This document shows, piece after piece, positions 9,774 through 21,436 of a stretch of DNA of 64,000 nt. The stretch is from the NCBI GenBank assembly GCA_038093515.1, contig JBBPSI010000011.1:1-64000 (forward strand), in the 5' to 3' direction. The stretch's first letter is position 1, and every line of letters begins with the position of its first letter. The notes beneath the pieces are model-generated. The model worked only from the letters and a program-made list of their open reading frames with translations. It was not told the DNA's origin and did not search any database. This stretch comes from Butyriboletus loyo. Taxonomy: Eukaryota > Basidiomycota > Agaricomycetes > Boletales > Boletaceae. Position numbers and translations under genes: made by a program.

Positions 9774-12211
9774 ATGGAGAGAGTGCACTTTCAACAAGAG
9801 CAGGAAAGTCTAGTCCACCCTTCGTCTGAAATCCGTCTCATATAACAACCAGATGCTCGCAGAGCTCAAGGACCTGGTCCAGAAAAGTCTTTTCACCCAA
9901 GTACGTCGCGCGGAAGCTAGCCCTGAGCAAAGATTCATGTCTCGTGTCGTGTAGGCTGAAGTGAAACAAATCTTGAAAAAACGGACTCAGTTTGAAACCG
10001 CCCTTGTGCGCCGAGTCGCAAGGAAGGGTGACTTTTTGCGGTATGCCGCGTATGAGATGGGTCTCGAGCAGTTGCGGCGAAAACGACTCCAACGGCTGAG
10101 TATGTGTTCAGATCTGCGTCTTGTATTATACTTACGCCACTATCCAGACCTTCCAAAGTTAAAGTCGACGTTATCAGACTACTCACTCGTTCGGAGGCAG
10201 TTCCAAATATTCGAGCGTGCACTCAAGAGGTTCAAGTCAGATGTTGCACTCTGGATACAGTACATCCGTGTGGCGAAACGCGAAGGAGCACGCGCTTTAG
10301 TGGGGCGCATCACCGCACGGTAGGGCCCAGTGCTTTTTGGCCAGGAAATGCGACTAACCTCGAGAGGATTGCTTAGCGCTCTGCAACTTCACCCTCATGT
10401 TCCTTCCTTTTACATTTTGGCTGCATCACACGAGTTGTCGCACATGTCACCGTCTGCTGCTCGCTCGTTGCTACAGCGTGGGCTTCGGCTTAATTCAGAC
10501 AGCGTGGACATCTGGAGGGAGTACATCCGGATGGAACTTGGGTTTATTGAAGGGATGCGAAGACGGTGGAATGTTTTGGGAATTAACATGAAGGAGGAAG
10601 AGAAAACACAGGTAGGGAAAGGAGTCGAACCCGACATCGACATGGGCGGTAATGACGAGACCGTCATCCTGGACGAGCAGAGAGAAAAGCCACCAGACGA
10701 AGTTATAGCCGCCGAGAAGGGTGGTGATGAAGGTGAAGCTGCGCGCAAAGCGATCATGGATGGTGCCATCGTCAAATCTGCTTTGTCAAGTGCAGCAAAA
10801 GGTGTGTATCTTATACTGTATCGTTGGAATAAACTTTATCGAGTTTTCCATCAAGCATTGCCCACAGTAGAGCTCTTTGTGGAACTCGAAGCGCTCATTC
10901 GCAGTTATCCATGTCAGCTCCGTCTTCGTGCCACACTATTGGACCATGTCCACTCCCTTCTGCAAGAAGCGTTGCCCGATGATCCTCGTGCGATCCGAAT
11001 GCATGCTACCAGACAACTTCGTGAGTTTACCCTCCAAGAAGAAGACGGTAAAGATATTGTCGAAGATGATCCTCATTTCGTGGACGGTGAAAAGCTGGTC
11101 GATGCTCTCCAATCCGCTAACGAGCGGCTTACAACGGCTGTCAAGGCCTCTTGGAAGACTTCCACGAAGAGCGGCACCTGTACCGCTACTCGTCCCAACA
11201 TGTCAGAGATATATGCCGATTTTGTATTGGAATGGTGTCGGTCTCCGACACTCGAGCCCAGCTTAGTGAGGCAGATTTCCGATCTCGTTTGTGTCTTTCT
11301 AGATAATCACGACTACATCACAGAAACAGTATCTAATAGGGTCTCTACAGGCCCTGGCGCAGGCCTCCGGTGCATTACCAACCTTGCAAGCCACGCATAT
11401 CCGTTTGCTCTTACATGGCAACACATCGTCGAAGAGAACATTGAACTTTGCCAGGAAATATTCAACTAGTTCTGCCTCTCCCGATGTATGGCTTGCACGG
11501 CTTGATGCAGAGAATGCGTGCAACCACGGCAACATCAAGTCAGCCTGGGCATCTGCACGCACTGCGGTGGTTGCAAGCCAGGACATTAACGGCACTGAAA
11601 AAATCTGGTTGTGGGGACTTGACCACCAGTCACGTGATACAGAGGGTCAGCAAGCTGTGTACGAGGTAAAACAATCCTCGGTATACATGGTTCTGGTCAC
11701 TGACACGAATCCGTTACGCAACGAAAAGGATCTATTGAACCAAAGTATGAGAGATTCGGTCACACGGACTCTCCACGAGACCTTGCTTCTTCGATATGTT
11801 TCCGAAGCGATATACTCCCAAGAGAGCGACAGCGCCATGCGTCTCAGGTTGATACGGCATATATCTAGCACGTATCTCCCCACTGCAGCCGTCTGGGAGC
11901 GCGCCTTCACGCTCGAACGTGCACGCGACGGCCTTGCAGATAAGTCGCTTCTTCGCACAGTGTACGAATATTGGCGAGCTGTGGACGGAATTTCGGCAGC
12001 ATCAGCTTGGGCTGGGTGGCTGATGGACCATGAGGATGGCAAAGGGGCGACACAGGTTATCTCCAATGCGATGGTACATTTGGGTGCCGAGGACAAAATA
12101 CGGTTGACCGAGGCATGGAATTCACGGCTAACAGGGAATCGGACGAAAGAAGATGAACATGGCGATGCTTCCGAGGAGGAACATTTTCCTCTAAGGCTGG
12201 AGACAAGTTGA
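9774..12211 (+). CDS. UTP6: UTP6, U3 snoRNP / SSU processome protein
   Basis: A HAT-repeat nucleolar protein of the UTP-B complex needed for early cleavages of pre-18S rRNA. The start MERVHFQQEQ at 9774 is followed by an intron, then LKDLVQKSLFTQAEVKQILK, RRVARKGDFLRYAAYEMGLE and RALKRFKSDVALWIQYIRVA. HAT units follow (FYILAASHELSHMSPSAARS, SVDIWREYIRMELGFIEGMR, PDVWLARLDAENACNHGNIK, SLLRTVYEYWRAVDGISAAS). Introns at about 10100-10150, 10321-10374, 10802-10868, 11286-11350 and 11667-11729 restore continuity. A Utp6-specific charged linker (KPPDEVIAAEKGGDEGEAAR) lies mid-protein. The first splice is ambiguous: the canonical GT-AG reading gives EQEKLKDLV, while homologues as I recall them read EQMLAELKDLV, which would need a non-GT donor. 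Confidence 0.92.
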
Positions 12212-12478
12212 AGCATGTCGTATACCTTGACAGAATGCCAATTGTCGACCGTTCTGCATATGTGGACTTCATTCTCAATCCACAGCAGCTTATTTGGATG
12301 GCCAGCAGGACATGCGAATGGCCCTCTGATTTACATGGCAAACAGTACGTCGAGCACGGTGGTTGGGTAATTATCGGCTGGGTCAGAATCCAACTTCACA
12401 GGGTGAGGTCGACGTGTCAAGTGCTGAAATGCCAGAATAAGGATGATAATGCAAATCGATGGATACAGGAGCTGTCGT
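12212..12478. other. Short convergent 3' region
   Basis: 267 bp between the stops of UTP6 and RPL12. No supported features. Confidence 0.4.
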
Positions 12479-13130
12479 CTACTCGTCTGGCACTTCGATT
12501 TCACCCGAATTGATGCCATCGATGATGTCGTGAGGGGGCCGACCGTCGACTGTGCACCCGATGCTCTGTGCAGTTCCCAAAATCTCCTTCGCGCCACCGG
12601 CGAGATCCTTTGATAGTGACTTGCTCTTCATTGTCCGGGCGATGTCAAAGATTTCATCGAGCGTGACATTGCCAGAGTGCTTGATGTTTTTCTCCTTTTT
12701 ACGATCACGGGGGGGCTCTGCAACGAAGCTCAAGCATACACAACAGAGAGCAGCAGGATGGCCCATACCTTTGAGAGCCCGGATGACGAGAGAGGATGCT
12801 GAGGGCACGACCGAGACGGTCGCTTGTCGGTTTTGGATCGTGAGTTGGACGGTGACTCGCAGACCCTTCCATGCGGATGTCGCTTTCGCGATATCTTCTC
12901 CGACCTTCTTGGGTGACTAGAGCATGTCTGAGAGCACGCCTCTGAGAGCGTGGCAGAGCAACGTACCAGACCAAGGGGACCGATTTTGGGGGCAAGGGCA
13001 GAGGAAGCACCGACTTCACCGCCTGTTGCCCGCAGGTAGATGATTTTGACTTCGGAGGGGTCCTGTATGACGGTGAGCGTGTGAGGCGATGCGCTGGACG
13101 ATTGGATGTGCTCACGATTTTTGGGGCCAT
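12479..13130 (-). CDS. RPL12: 60S ribosomal protein uL11 (RPL12)
   Basis: The P-stalk base protein that binds the GTPase-associated centre of 25S rRNA. Four exons join to about 165 aa, the usual length. MAPKI is followed by [90 protein letters not shown] and [20 protein letters not shown], ending IEVPDE. Introns lie after codon 5, after GPLGL and after VIRALK, each about 50-60 nt. The very early first intron is typical of fungal ribosomal protein genes. It shares a 191-bp divergent promoter with the cyclin gene. Confidence 0.97.
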
Positions 13131-13321
13131 GTCTTGAGGACGGCAAGTCTGGGATGTCCGCGGTGTATGGGTGGGGGGCTGATAAGATAAGGTTCAAACA
13201 CCGCTGTGGTGCTGTACAGGAGGATGCCGTGGAGCCGAGCGTGTTTGCACAGCTTTGGTTTATCCAAGACTTATAACCGACGTTTTGCGAGAGATCAAAC
13301 GGCGGTGAGTGCAATGGCTGT
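13131..13321. promoter_or_regulatory. Short bidirectional promoter RPL12 / PHO80-type cyclin
   Basis: Only 191 bp separate the two divergent start codons, so both promoters must share this stretch. No specific motif was identified with confidence. Confidence 0.5.
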
Positions 13322-14496
13322 ATGGACCCCGCAGGAAGGGCCGCTTTATCCACTGCATTCGAACACGCGGACATAGATAATCTTGCTTTGCTGATAGGTA
13401 ATCACTCTCTGTCGTCGGTGTATCGTCCATGGTGGATGTCTAAATGTTACATCGAAGCGGATATGCTTGAACGATTGATCGCGCATAATGACCGGATACC
13501 CTTGTTGCCGTAGGTTCTCCCGATGTTCACATCTTCCGAACGTCTTTGATCCTTTCATTCATCCAGTGAAAGCCTGACCCGATTTCATTCGAGATCGGCG
13601 CCTGGAATTACCGTGCTCGATTATCTTCGGCGCATAATCAGATTTACCAAGGTGGAGGTATGTTCATTCTCCCTCTGGAAGAAATTGCGCCCCCGTTTAG
13701 ATGAAACCTCTCTCTCAAGAAATCATGCCTGTTGCTCATTCTCCACTACGTCGATCAGATCTGCGCGCGGATGCCGCTTTTTACGTTGTCTTCCCTCACT
13801 TGTCACCGATTCATCATCGCTTCCATCACCGTCTCCAGCAAGGGCCTATGCGATACATTCTGCACCAATAGCCTCTACGCACGTGTGGGCGGCATTCCCG
13901 TATCCGAACTAAACATCCTCGAACGCGAGTTTCTTCGCATGATCGATTGGCGATTAACGGTTAGCACGTTTTCCTTGACCCAACTTTATCTCAACCGCCC
14001 GATCGTTCTCTGCCCCCTTCTACATATTTCGAGGTTTCTCACCAATTGTTCCGGTCTTGACACGCCTTGTCTTTTTTTGTTTCTTCTTTTGTTTCCTTTT
14101 TTTGGCTGCTCGCTTCGGCGTTTTTGTCAGTGCACGCGTGAAGTCCTTCAAGAATATTACGTCAATCTCGTCCGCACGGATAGCAGTGGGAGATTTTTCA
14201 TTCCTGGCTCGCCGTCCATGGCGGACAGCTCAGTCGCTTCGGAAAGCGATCCGGAGGGTATGGCGTCGCGGTCGCCGTCCCCAGCGCAAACCCGGTCATC
14301 GATGGATCACCGCTCCCGGCTCACCGCGAGCATGCGCTCGCCATCGCATCACGAGCCGTCGACGATCCTCATCGATACCGCAACGCTCACACCTCAGGCG
14401 CCGCAAGCCCCTACTCTCGAGCAAAACATGGCATTCGCAGACTTGCAGAGTTCCCTTGCGGGAGGGTGTGGCAATATTCCTTTTGTTCGACGCTAG
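13322..14496 (+). CDS. PHO80/PCL-type cyclin
   Basis: A cyclin-box protein that would partner a Pho85/CDK5-type kinase in phosphate, glycogen or cell-cycle control. Exons join [120 protein letters not shown] and IDWRLT. The [13 protein letters not shown] and [12 protein letters not shown] blocks are diagnostic of the PHO80 cyclin family. An intron of about 170 nt, long for this genome and T-rich, precedes [18 protein letters not shown]. The C-terminal 100 residues are Ser/Pro-rich. Start 13322 is the first in-frame ATG, and earlier exons cannot be excluded. Confidence 0.85.
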
Positions 14497-15081
14497 TTGA
14501 CAGAGGAACAACAATCATATTTGACAGAAAGAGCAGTTCGTCTTCACACTAGGTCAGTGGCACAGTTACCAATCGTATATTTGCGTCACGCATACGATTT
14601 AGAACAACTACGCTGTATATGCACCAGAGAACAACACAAGGACCTGGATCAATGAAACAAAGGAATGACTGCGATTTACAGTATTTGCTATGCTAGTAAC
14701 GTGTTATCAATGGAATGGAGTTCGGTAGAGAAATGTTACAGTCCTGTTATCTGGTGAAGAGCAATGACAAACAAAGAGTGTAGTTTGGGTTTTGTGGATT
14801 TTCATCAGAGTCACAGACTCGGCGAAAAAGATATAATAGATGTTCTCCTGTGCAAAAGCTGAGCACACATCAACACGCAGAACAGGGTCAACTGCGCACC
14901 GTAAGTATGGCTACCTAACAATACACGAACGTGAGCGACAGCGAACAGCACAAACTGCCATGTCACATTCAATGTCAAGAACCTGCATCATGCACAGAAG
15001 CCACACACGAGCTCCCAATCAAACGGAAACAGGAGGACGAGGAAAGGAAGCGAGGAAATGCCCATGTGACTAACATTACAT
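14497..15081. other. Convergent intergenic region
   Basis: 585 bp between the cyclin stop and the kinase stop. Short frames at 14840-15122 lack family motifs and are AT/CA-rich. It probably holds two 3' UTRs. Confidence 0.4.
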
Positions 15082-18000
15082 TTACCGCCTCAGAGCGGAG
15101 AGCATCTTCGCCAGCGCATTGATCTGGCCTTTCTGAACCTTCTTCGGTGCACCGTCACTGCCTGCTTCGCTGACCTCGCGGACACCATCAAGATCGGTGG
15201 TGGAGGTAGCGGCGTCGCGGAGTTGATGAACAACGTGCTTTTGAAGTGCACCCGGCCGCTCGCAAATGGTGTCGAGTTTGGGATCCTTAGGCTTGCGAGT
15301 ACGAGGCTTGCGCTGGGGGGGTTGACCGAAGATGTCTCCGACAGGGTTCGGGTAATGTTGACGCGGCAACTGGTCCAACTCCCAGGGCACACCAGGCATA
15401 ACTGAGTGATAACGGAGTCAATATGCACGTTAGGAAGCCAGAACCTTTCTAAAACTCACTTTTGACATTCTTGGGGATAGCCTGCTGTTCCCCATTGTTT
15501 CCATAAGCCTTGTTGCATCCGTTTTGACCCGACGTCTTGTTCTGTGCCCTCCAACTCCCACTCGATACGCTCGTTGCCATCGTGCTGATGCTCCGTGTGC
15601 TCGAGTTACTGTATCGTGTAAATGCACTCGTAGATGTACTCGCACTCGAAGTCGTCGACATCGAGCTGCGCCAGTTACGCTTGTTGGTAGAACTGGACAG
15701 AACAGAGTTGGAAGAAGCGAAATCTGGTCCTGCGCTACGACTCGATGGAGGTGATGCCCCACGAGGTCCTCTGCGCTCATTTAGGACACCGTTCCCGGAA
15801 GAAAATGCTCCCCAGCTCTGCCCGTGCCCGTTGCCATAGGATGTACCCCACGTATTTGGATTAAAGGGCTGAGGCTGCCGGCCACGTATCCAGGTGACCG
15901 CTTCATCTGCAGGTGACCGCTGTGGTGTGAGCGGCGTACGGGTGTAAGGTGAATATGGAACGTGTGTTTGATGACTGATATTAGTAGGAGATGCGCTATG
16001 AGGGGCCGGCACAGCTGACAGGCCCATGATCAGATTTGTCACATTACTGGCTGTACCAGGAGTCGATTCCTCTACGGGAGAACAATGCCCCTTGCCTCCA
16101 AAAGAAAGTTTCCATTTGGAAGCCTTCTTTGCGACGGCGGGTGCAGCCGGTGGGGGAGCAGGCGAAGCCGATGCATCCGTAGCAGTAGGGTGGGATTCAA
16201 CAAGGGCTATGGGCATCTTGGAGGATGCGATACTGGCCGCGCGACTGATATCGAGGACTGGTGACGACACGGAGCCAGAGAGTGGCCGCGAAGAAGAACG
16301 CGACGCCAAGCTTATCTGTCTTGCCAGGGTTTGCGAAGCAGAGGCGAGCACCTCCAACGTCTCATCCACAGCACCGTTGGTGAATTGCTTGCTCTTCCGC
16401 GCCCCGCGACGTCCCCGTTTCTTCGTAAAGCGGCTCCGGCCATCCTCCAAGTCGTGTTCGGGATCCGGGTTCTGTTCGGGATCAACCTCTAGTTCGTCCG
16501 GAGCTTCGACCTCTTCGATAACGTCGATATGGGAGGGCTTGAGGATTTCGCTCTCCGTCTCCTCTACGACAGATACATCCAAGTCGGGCACTGTCTCCAA
16601 ACCTAACACAGTCTTTTCAAAAGCAGGACCAAACGAAGGAGCCCGCGATAAACTGCGAGAGTGAATGACTGGTGTTCGGCCGCCTGCACGAGACGAAGGA
16701 CGGCGCGAGGGCGGGCATGACGACAAAGGATGCCCAAGGGTTATTGAAGATGTGGAGACGACGCGCTTGTGGCCCATGACGGGGCGACTGAGCGGCGTGG
16801 ACTCGGACAACAGCGCAGGCAAATCCTTTATCCAAGCGCCGAACTCACGTGCGGTAACAGGTGTCGTCGTATTCGCAAATAGAGAGAACGAGGCAGGAGG
16901 AGGAATACAGAAAACACGTGTAGCAAGAAATTCAGCCACGGGGGCAGTCATGCCGGTGAAACGCTGCATAAAGAAGTCGGAACCATACTGACGGAAGAGG
17001 TTGAAGGAAGAGCAGACTCCTTGAGCAGTATCCGTCCAAGGATTGTAATGATACAACCTGAATCAAAAATCATTGATGGGAATCGGGATTTAAGATAAAA
17101 GGACGTACATGTTGACCAAAACGATACCGAGGGACCAGACATCGGCAGGAGCAGGCCGGTACGTCGGGGCACAGTTGTTTCTACACTCAAAGCTCATATA
17201 TGGCGCGCTTCCACAGTCCATATCAGAACACTCTGCTTCCGTGGTAGAAAGGCCAAAGTCTGACAACTTGACTATGACACGACGTTCACCGTTGACGAAA
17301 CCGTCTGTGACGATAAAATTCTCCGGTTTGATGTCACGGTGAAAAACGCCCTGTTCGTGACAGGAGGCAACAGCATCACACATCTGGGAAAACATGCGGG
17401 CGATCAGCCGCAGACGTGTAGGGCTGAGGAGCTGAGACGGATGGAGGGAAGCGAGAAGCGAGGGGGTCGGGGGAGTCCGCGAAGGCGAGGATAGGATATC
17501 TGCTGACGCAATGGGTGTCGGTTCGTAATGATCACGTGCCTGCTCAAGGAAGTAAAATAAATCTTCGCCGGGAACGTATTCTAGTAGGAGAAGGAGGAAG
17601 GCTGGTGTCTCAAACGTGCGATAGAGGGTGACTATGTTGGGATGAGGACGAAGGGACTGATGGATAGTGACCTGTGGGAGAGGATGAATATCAATGGATA
17701 TATTGAGTTCTCACGGAGACTGACCTCGGTCATCTGAGCAGCAAGGGCATCCTGATCGAGATTAGCTTTGCTGAGACACTTGAGGGCAAAATCACGGCCG
17801 TATGTTATGTAGCTCTTTGAGCAGGTCAGTTCACCAAGATCAAGGGCACCACAATGGCCATCCTCGGAAGGCTGTGCACGGGACAAGACCTCACGGACGA
17901 GGTAGACGACGGCATACGAGCCCGTGCCGAGTTTGCGAACGACCTCAAACTCCTTGGCCAGACCAAAGTCGACGCTGTCATGTGAGACGGGTGCAGTAGA

Positions 18001-18525
18001 AAGACGAATGCGATGATCTTGTAAAAGGATACCTTCACCGACAAAGTCTCCAGGAGCGAGAACGTCTTCGATGGTGGAGGAGCCCGAAGTGGAGCAACGG
18101 GCGGAGGAAGCCGCAGACTTTGGGATGCGGGGACGAAGGGAGGAAGGGAGAGGGAGAGGGACGGATGACGGGAGGGGACTGGGAAGAGCGAGTGGACTGG
18201 CGGGGGCGGGAGATAAGAGGGTGGGGAGGGGAAGAGGGGAGGGGAGGGGAGAAGAAGCGGGAGAAGAAGCGGGGAGGGTGACAGGGACAGAGAGGGGAGA
18301 ATGATGGTTCATATGGGAGGGGGGAGGTTGCTGCTGCTGCGATTGTTGTTGCTGGGATGGACGGGACGGACGATCTTTCGTGAAGCGCTTGTTGAACAGA
18401 CGGGAAGCCGTGGGGAGTTGGGATGGGGAATCATTAGAACGATGTTCGGGTAGGATATCTTTGCGGGCTAATTGGGGTTTGTAGGAGATGGGAAGGGGGA
18501 TTGGCTGGGCGGAATACTGCAACAT
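15082..18525 (-). CDS. Ran1/Sks1/Vhs1-type serine/threonine protein kinase with long disordered flanks
   Basis: A fungal nutrient/cell-cycle kinase of the Ran1/Sks1 group. The N-terminus (from ATG 18525, MLQYSAQPIPLPIS) is Pro/Ser-rich with a QQQQSQQQQ run. The kinase domain then shows the glycine loop LGTGSYAVVYLVRE (about 17895-17940), the ATP lysine in FALKCLSK, the catalytic loop HRDIKPEN near 17310-17350, DFGLS near 17245 and the APE-equivalent PADVWSLGIVLVNM near 17110-17150. Introns split it after MTEV, after NMY and just before the last 105 codons. The C-terminal half (about 500 aa) is Ser-rich and disordered, with a basic KKRGRRGARKSKQ patch. The final exon ends LAKMLSALRR at 15082. 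The start is inferred because the frame stays open upstream without an ATG. Confidence 0.85.
18118..18310. repeat. Purine-rich low-complexity tract inside kinase N-terminal exon
   Basis: About 190 bp of nearly pure G/A on the plus strand (repeated GGGAGAGGG, GGGGAGGGGAG and GAAGAAGCGGG words). On the coding minus strand it encodes a Pro/Leu/Ser-rich linker with repeated LPSPLPLP-like units. Homopurine runs with mirror-like symmetry can adopt non-B structures and vary in length between strains. Confidence 0.7.
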
Positions 18526-21436
18526 GAGTTGGTGGAGACGGGATACAGAAAGGTACTGGTAGTAGGGACGACGAGGGGCTCGGCGGGGGAGGGGATCAGA
18601 CGAGACCGGCTGGGAGTCTGAGGAAGCCAGGGCCGAAAGACATGCAACGCGCGCAGCAGAGAGTGAAGGGAAAGGTAAGGAAGAGAAGAAGACCGGATGA
18701 GGTGCTCTAGAGGGGAGATAAGACGAAAGAAATAGAAAAGGAGGAGGACGAGGACGTACGGATCGCCAAACCTTCAGACGTGGGGAGGAGAGCAACGCAG
18801 ACCTGGGAGGGAAATCTCCCGCGCGCAGATGACTAGTAAGTAGCGCAGCTGTCACTGTGGTCACGCTCCGTTCAGTGTCACGTCACACCTTCTCCTTTAC
18901 GTCCCTGTTGCACATGGTCCTCTCCATCTCACGCATCTCTCCCTTTCGCGTCTCGACTCTATGCACACAGACTATGCTATCTTTGACCTAATACCATGAG
19001 GCCGCGATCTTCTCGCGCGCAGGCCTTCTCAACCGCAGTCTCTATTCGGCTACTCCCAACTTTACCCTTATTGGACCCGTCAGCATGTGCTCAGTGACGG
19101 CAGCAAACAGCAATAAATGCCCGACTGCGCTGTAAATACAACCTCGGCTATGCATGCAGCATTCACAATTACAGTTCCTTATCATCTCACTTACTCCTCC
19201 GTCGGACATGCACTCCACGTGAGTAGAGCTATGGTGCCGACCTCGTGCGACTTCGAGCACAACACCGTTTCAACGCCATGCGTCCGTTCTGTTTTTATTT
19301 AGCCTACTCGTCAGCACTGCCCCCCATCACCGATGCACCCGAAACAACCCGCAGCAACAGTCAACCATCACACCAGGCTGTCTATTTGGATTCTGTCTCA
19401 ATCCACCGGGCGCCACAAGGTCCAATCTCAATCATTGCACTTTCCCGCTCCACCCACCGTGTGGGGCTGTGAACATGTCAGGCACATGTAAAATCGTCCG
19501 CACTACTCAATGTGCGCTGGACCTCGTCTTGCGATGGCCGAGTTTCATGTCATTATTCACTCTCAGCTGTCACATTGAACTCTGTAGGTCAATTCACCGG
19601 AATGAACCCGTGATTGACAGGACGGTCGAATGATTCTTGGACCCATCAAGAGGCACGCTGAGATACGTTGGTGTTCTCTCACAGCGAACGTGTGCATTCA
19701 TTCATTGCATTAATCTTGCTTGACGGCAGTCCATCAAACCACCAACATTGGCACCACCCAATCGTTGTTTCCTCAGCATAGTCAAATCCATTCGAATTTC
19801 TGCCACAATTGGCGTCAGGTGGCGTTTCCCTCTCAAAGCATCCACCCCTAAAGTATTTCGTGTTTCGTATCACCTTATTGCTGGGTATCATTGCCAGACT
19901 GCGCTAAACGTGTTATATTTCTTGTGGCACCCACCCTGAAAGAACCGATACGTATGCTGTTGTGAAAACCTTGAGCTGCCAGCAAACCCTGACCCTGAGT
20001 TTCTATGACACGAACGACTCGGCTCCAACAAAGCGTTAATTTTTTTTTTCGGATCCTGGTGTCGGCATCCAGCCCAGTGAGAACGAACCGTGCGCTGTAC
20101 GCAAGGCATCAAACCCACTCGCCGTCTATCCACTTATTGTTCCAATGGGGTAGTGCCTCTTGTCGGATAGGACAGCATTGCGGTGATCACTAGAAAGGGT
20201 ACGTAGAGCGGAACCATCATATGATCATGTTTCACATCCAGTTTTTCTTGACTTGCAGGGATGCTTTTCGCCAAGGACGTCACTGTAAACTTTGCGGGAA
20301 GAAAAAAGGAATACACAAGGGTCGGCTCTCACCAAGTTCTCGGCTAAGTCTCCTCACTGATCGCGGCGGACGGCACCAAATTTGGTGTTCGCTTTGTATG
20401 CCATGCAGCTTGACAAGCTGGATCCAACATTCCGCACACACATTGTATCTTGGCATGCATGACGCAAGACGTTCATCCACAGCGTATGGACTGCATGAAG
20501 TACTGGGTACTCCAATGTCATGCTACCGAGCCAATTTTCTGTGGGGCGAGTTGATGGCAGCACAATTGTTACCAAACATCGGACGAGTCAGCGATAAATA
20601 AGCTATTCCCTTGAGCCTATCTGAACACCAATGCTTCTAGGGCATCCAACACTTTGGACTACGCTTCCCCGTTTTGCGTTATCCTGTGACTTTGGAAGTG
20701 CTCTTCCCCTCGAGCAGTGAGCCGCATACTTCTCAGCCAGGGACCCTGACAGTCTTTGACAGTGCTACTTTTAGCATGAGAGAAAGTGACAACTGCTGTT
20801 CGCTTCGATGATCATACAACTGTAGACCCGAGAATAATGACATGAACAGACCTACTGAGTAACTAGATAGATTGTAGAATGCAAGGTTCAGACCATCCTC
20901 GCTGCCGTTTAGAGTTCACTTGCAGAACCATTGGACCCCGTGCACATACCTAGGACAGCCGTAACCGGAGTGCGGACTGGGACAACTTTTTACAGGTATG
21001 ATGGCTTGTCTTCACCAGACCGTAGATCGATAGTCACATCACCGACAACCTTTTGGACGAATACTTTAGAACCCATCGTTCCTCTTGCCTTCGCTAACGT
21101 TCCACCCGGTTGTGCTGGATGGATGAATTAGTAGGATCCATTCGACGATCCTGTCTGGTGACAAAAAACAGACCCGTTATCGTGAATAAGGATGAAACTT
21201 GCGCGAGCAATACGCGGATGTACTACTGCAACGTACAAATCAGGGTTTATCTAACCTGCCTTTGAAGGACTGACGAAGATCCCTGGGAGCGCCCGTGACT
21301 CTGCTGTGGACTCGAGGGGACCCTTCGAACTCCGTTCTTGTTTCCCACTTTCAGGATTCACCCTCTCGTTCATCGCAAATTTTACTCTCCTGCACTTGCG
21401 CTAGCCGATATTCAAACACTTGACCTCGACCCGAGA
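18526..21436. other. 2.9-kb gene-free gap
   Basis: The largest stretch without a supported gene. It lies upstream of both the kinase (minus) and the first BTB-like gene (plus), so it holds both promoters. Open frames here, for example 20221-20601 and 20931-21131 plus and 19679-20133 minus, are short, overlap in several registers and show no domain or plausible splice partners. I found no terminal repeats, tRNA or transposase. It may contain long 5' UTRs, a non-coding RNA or relics too decayed to read. Confidence 0.4.

Noticed and set aside
20221..20601. Plus-strand frame with Cys residues (CKLCGKKKG) in the large gap
   Set aside because: Single short frame, no intact zinc-finger spacing, overlapped by equally long minus-strand frames; looks like chance.
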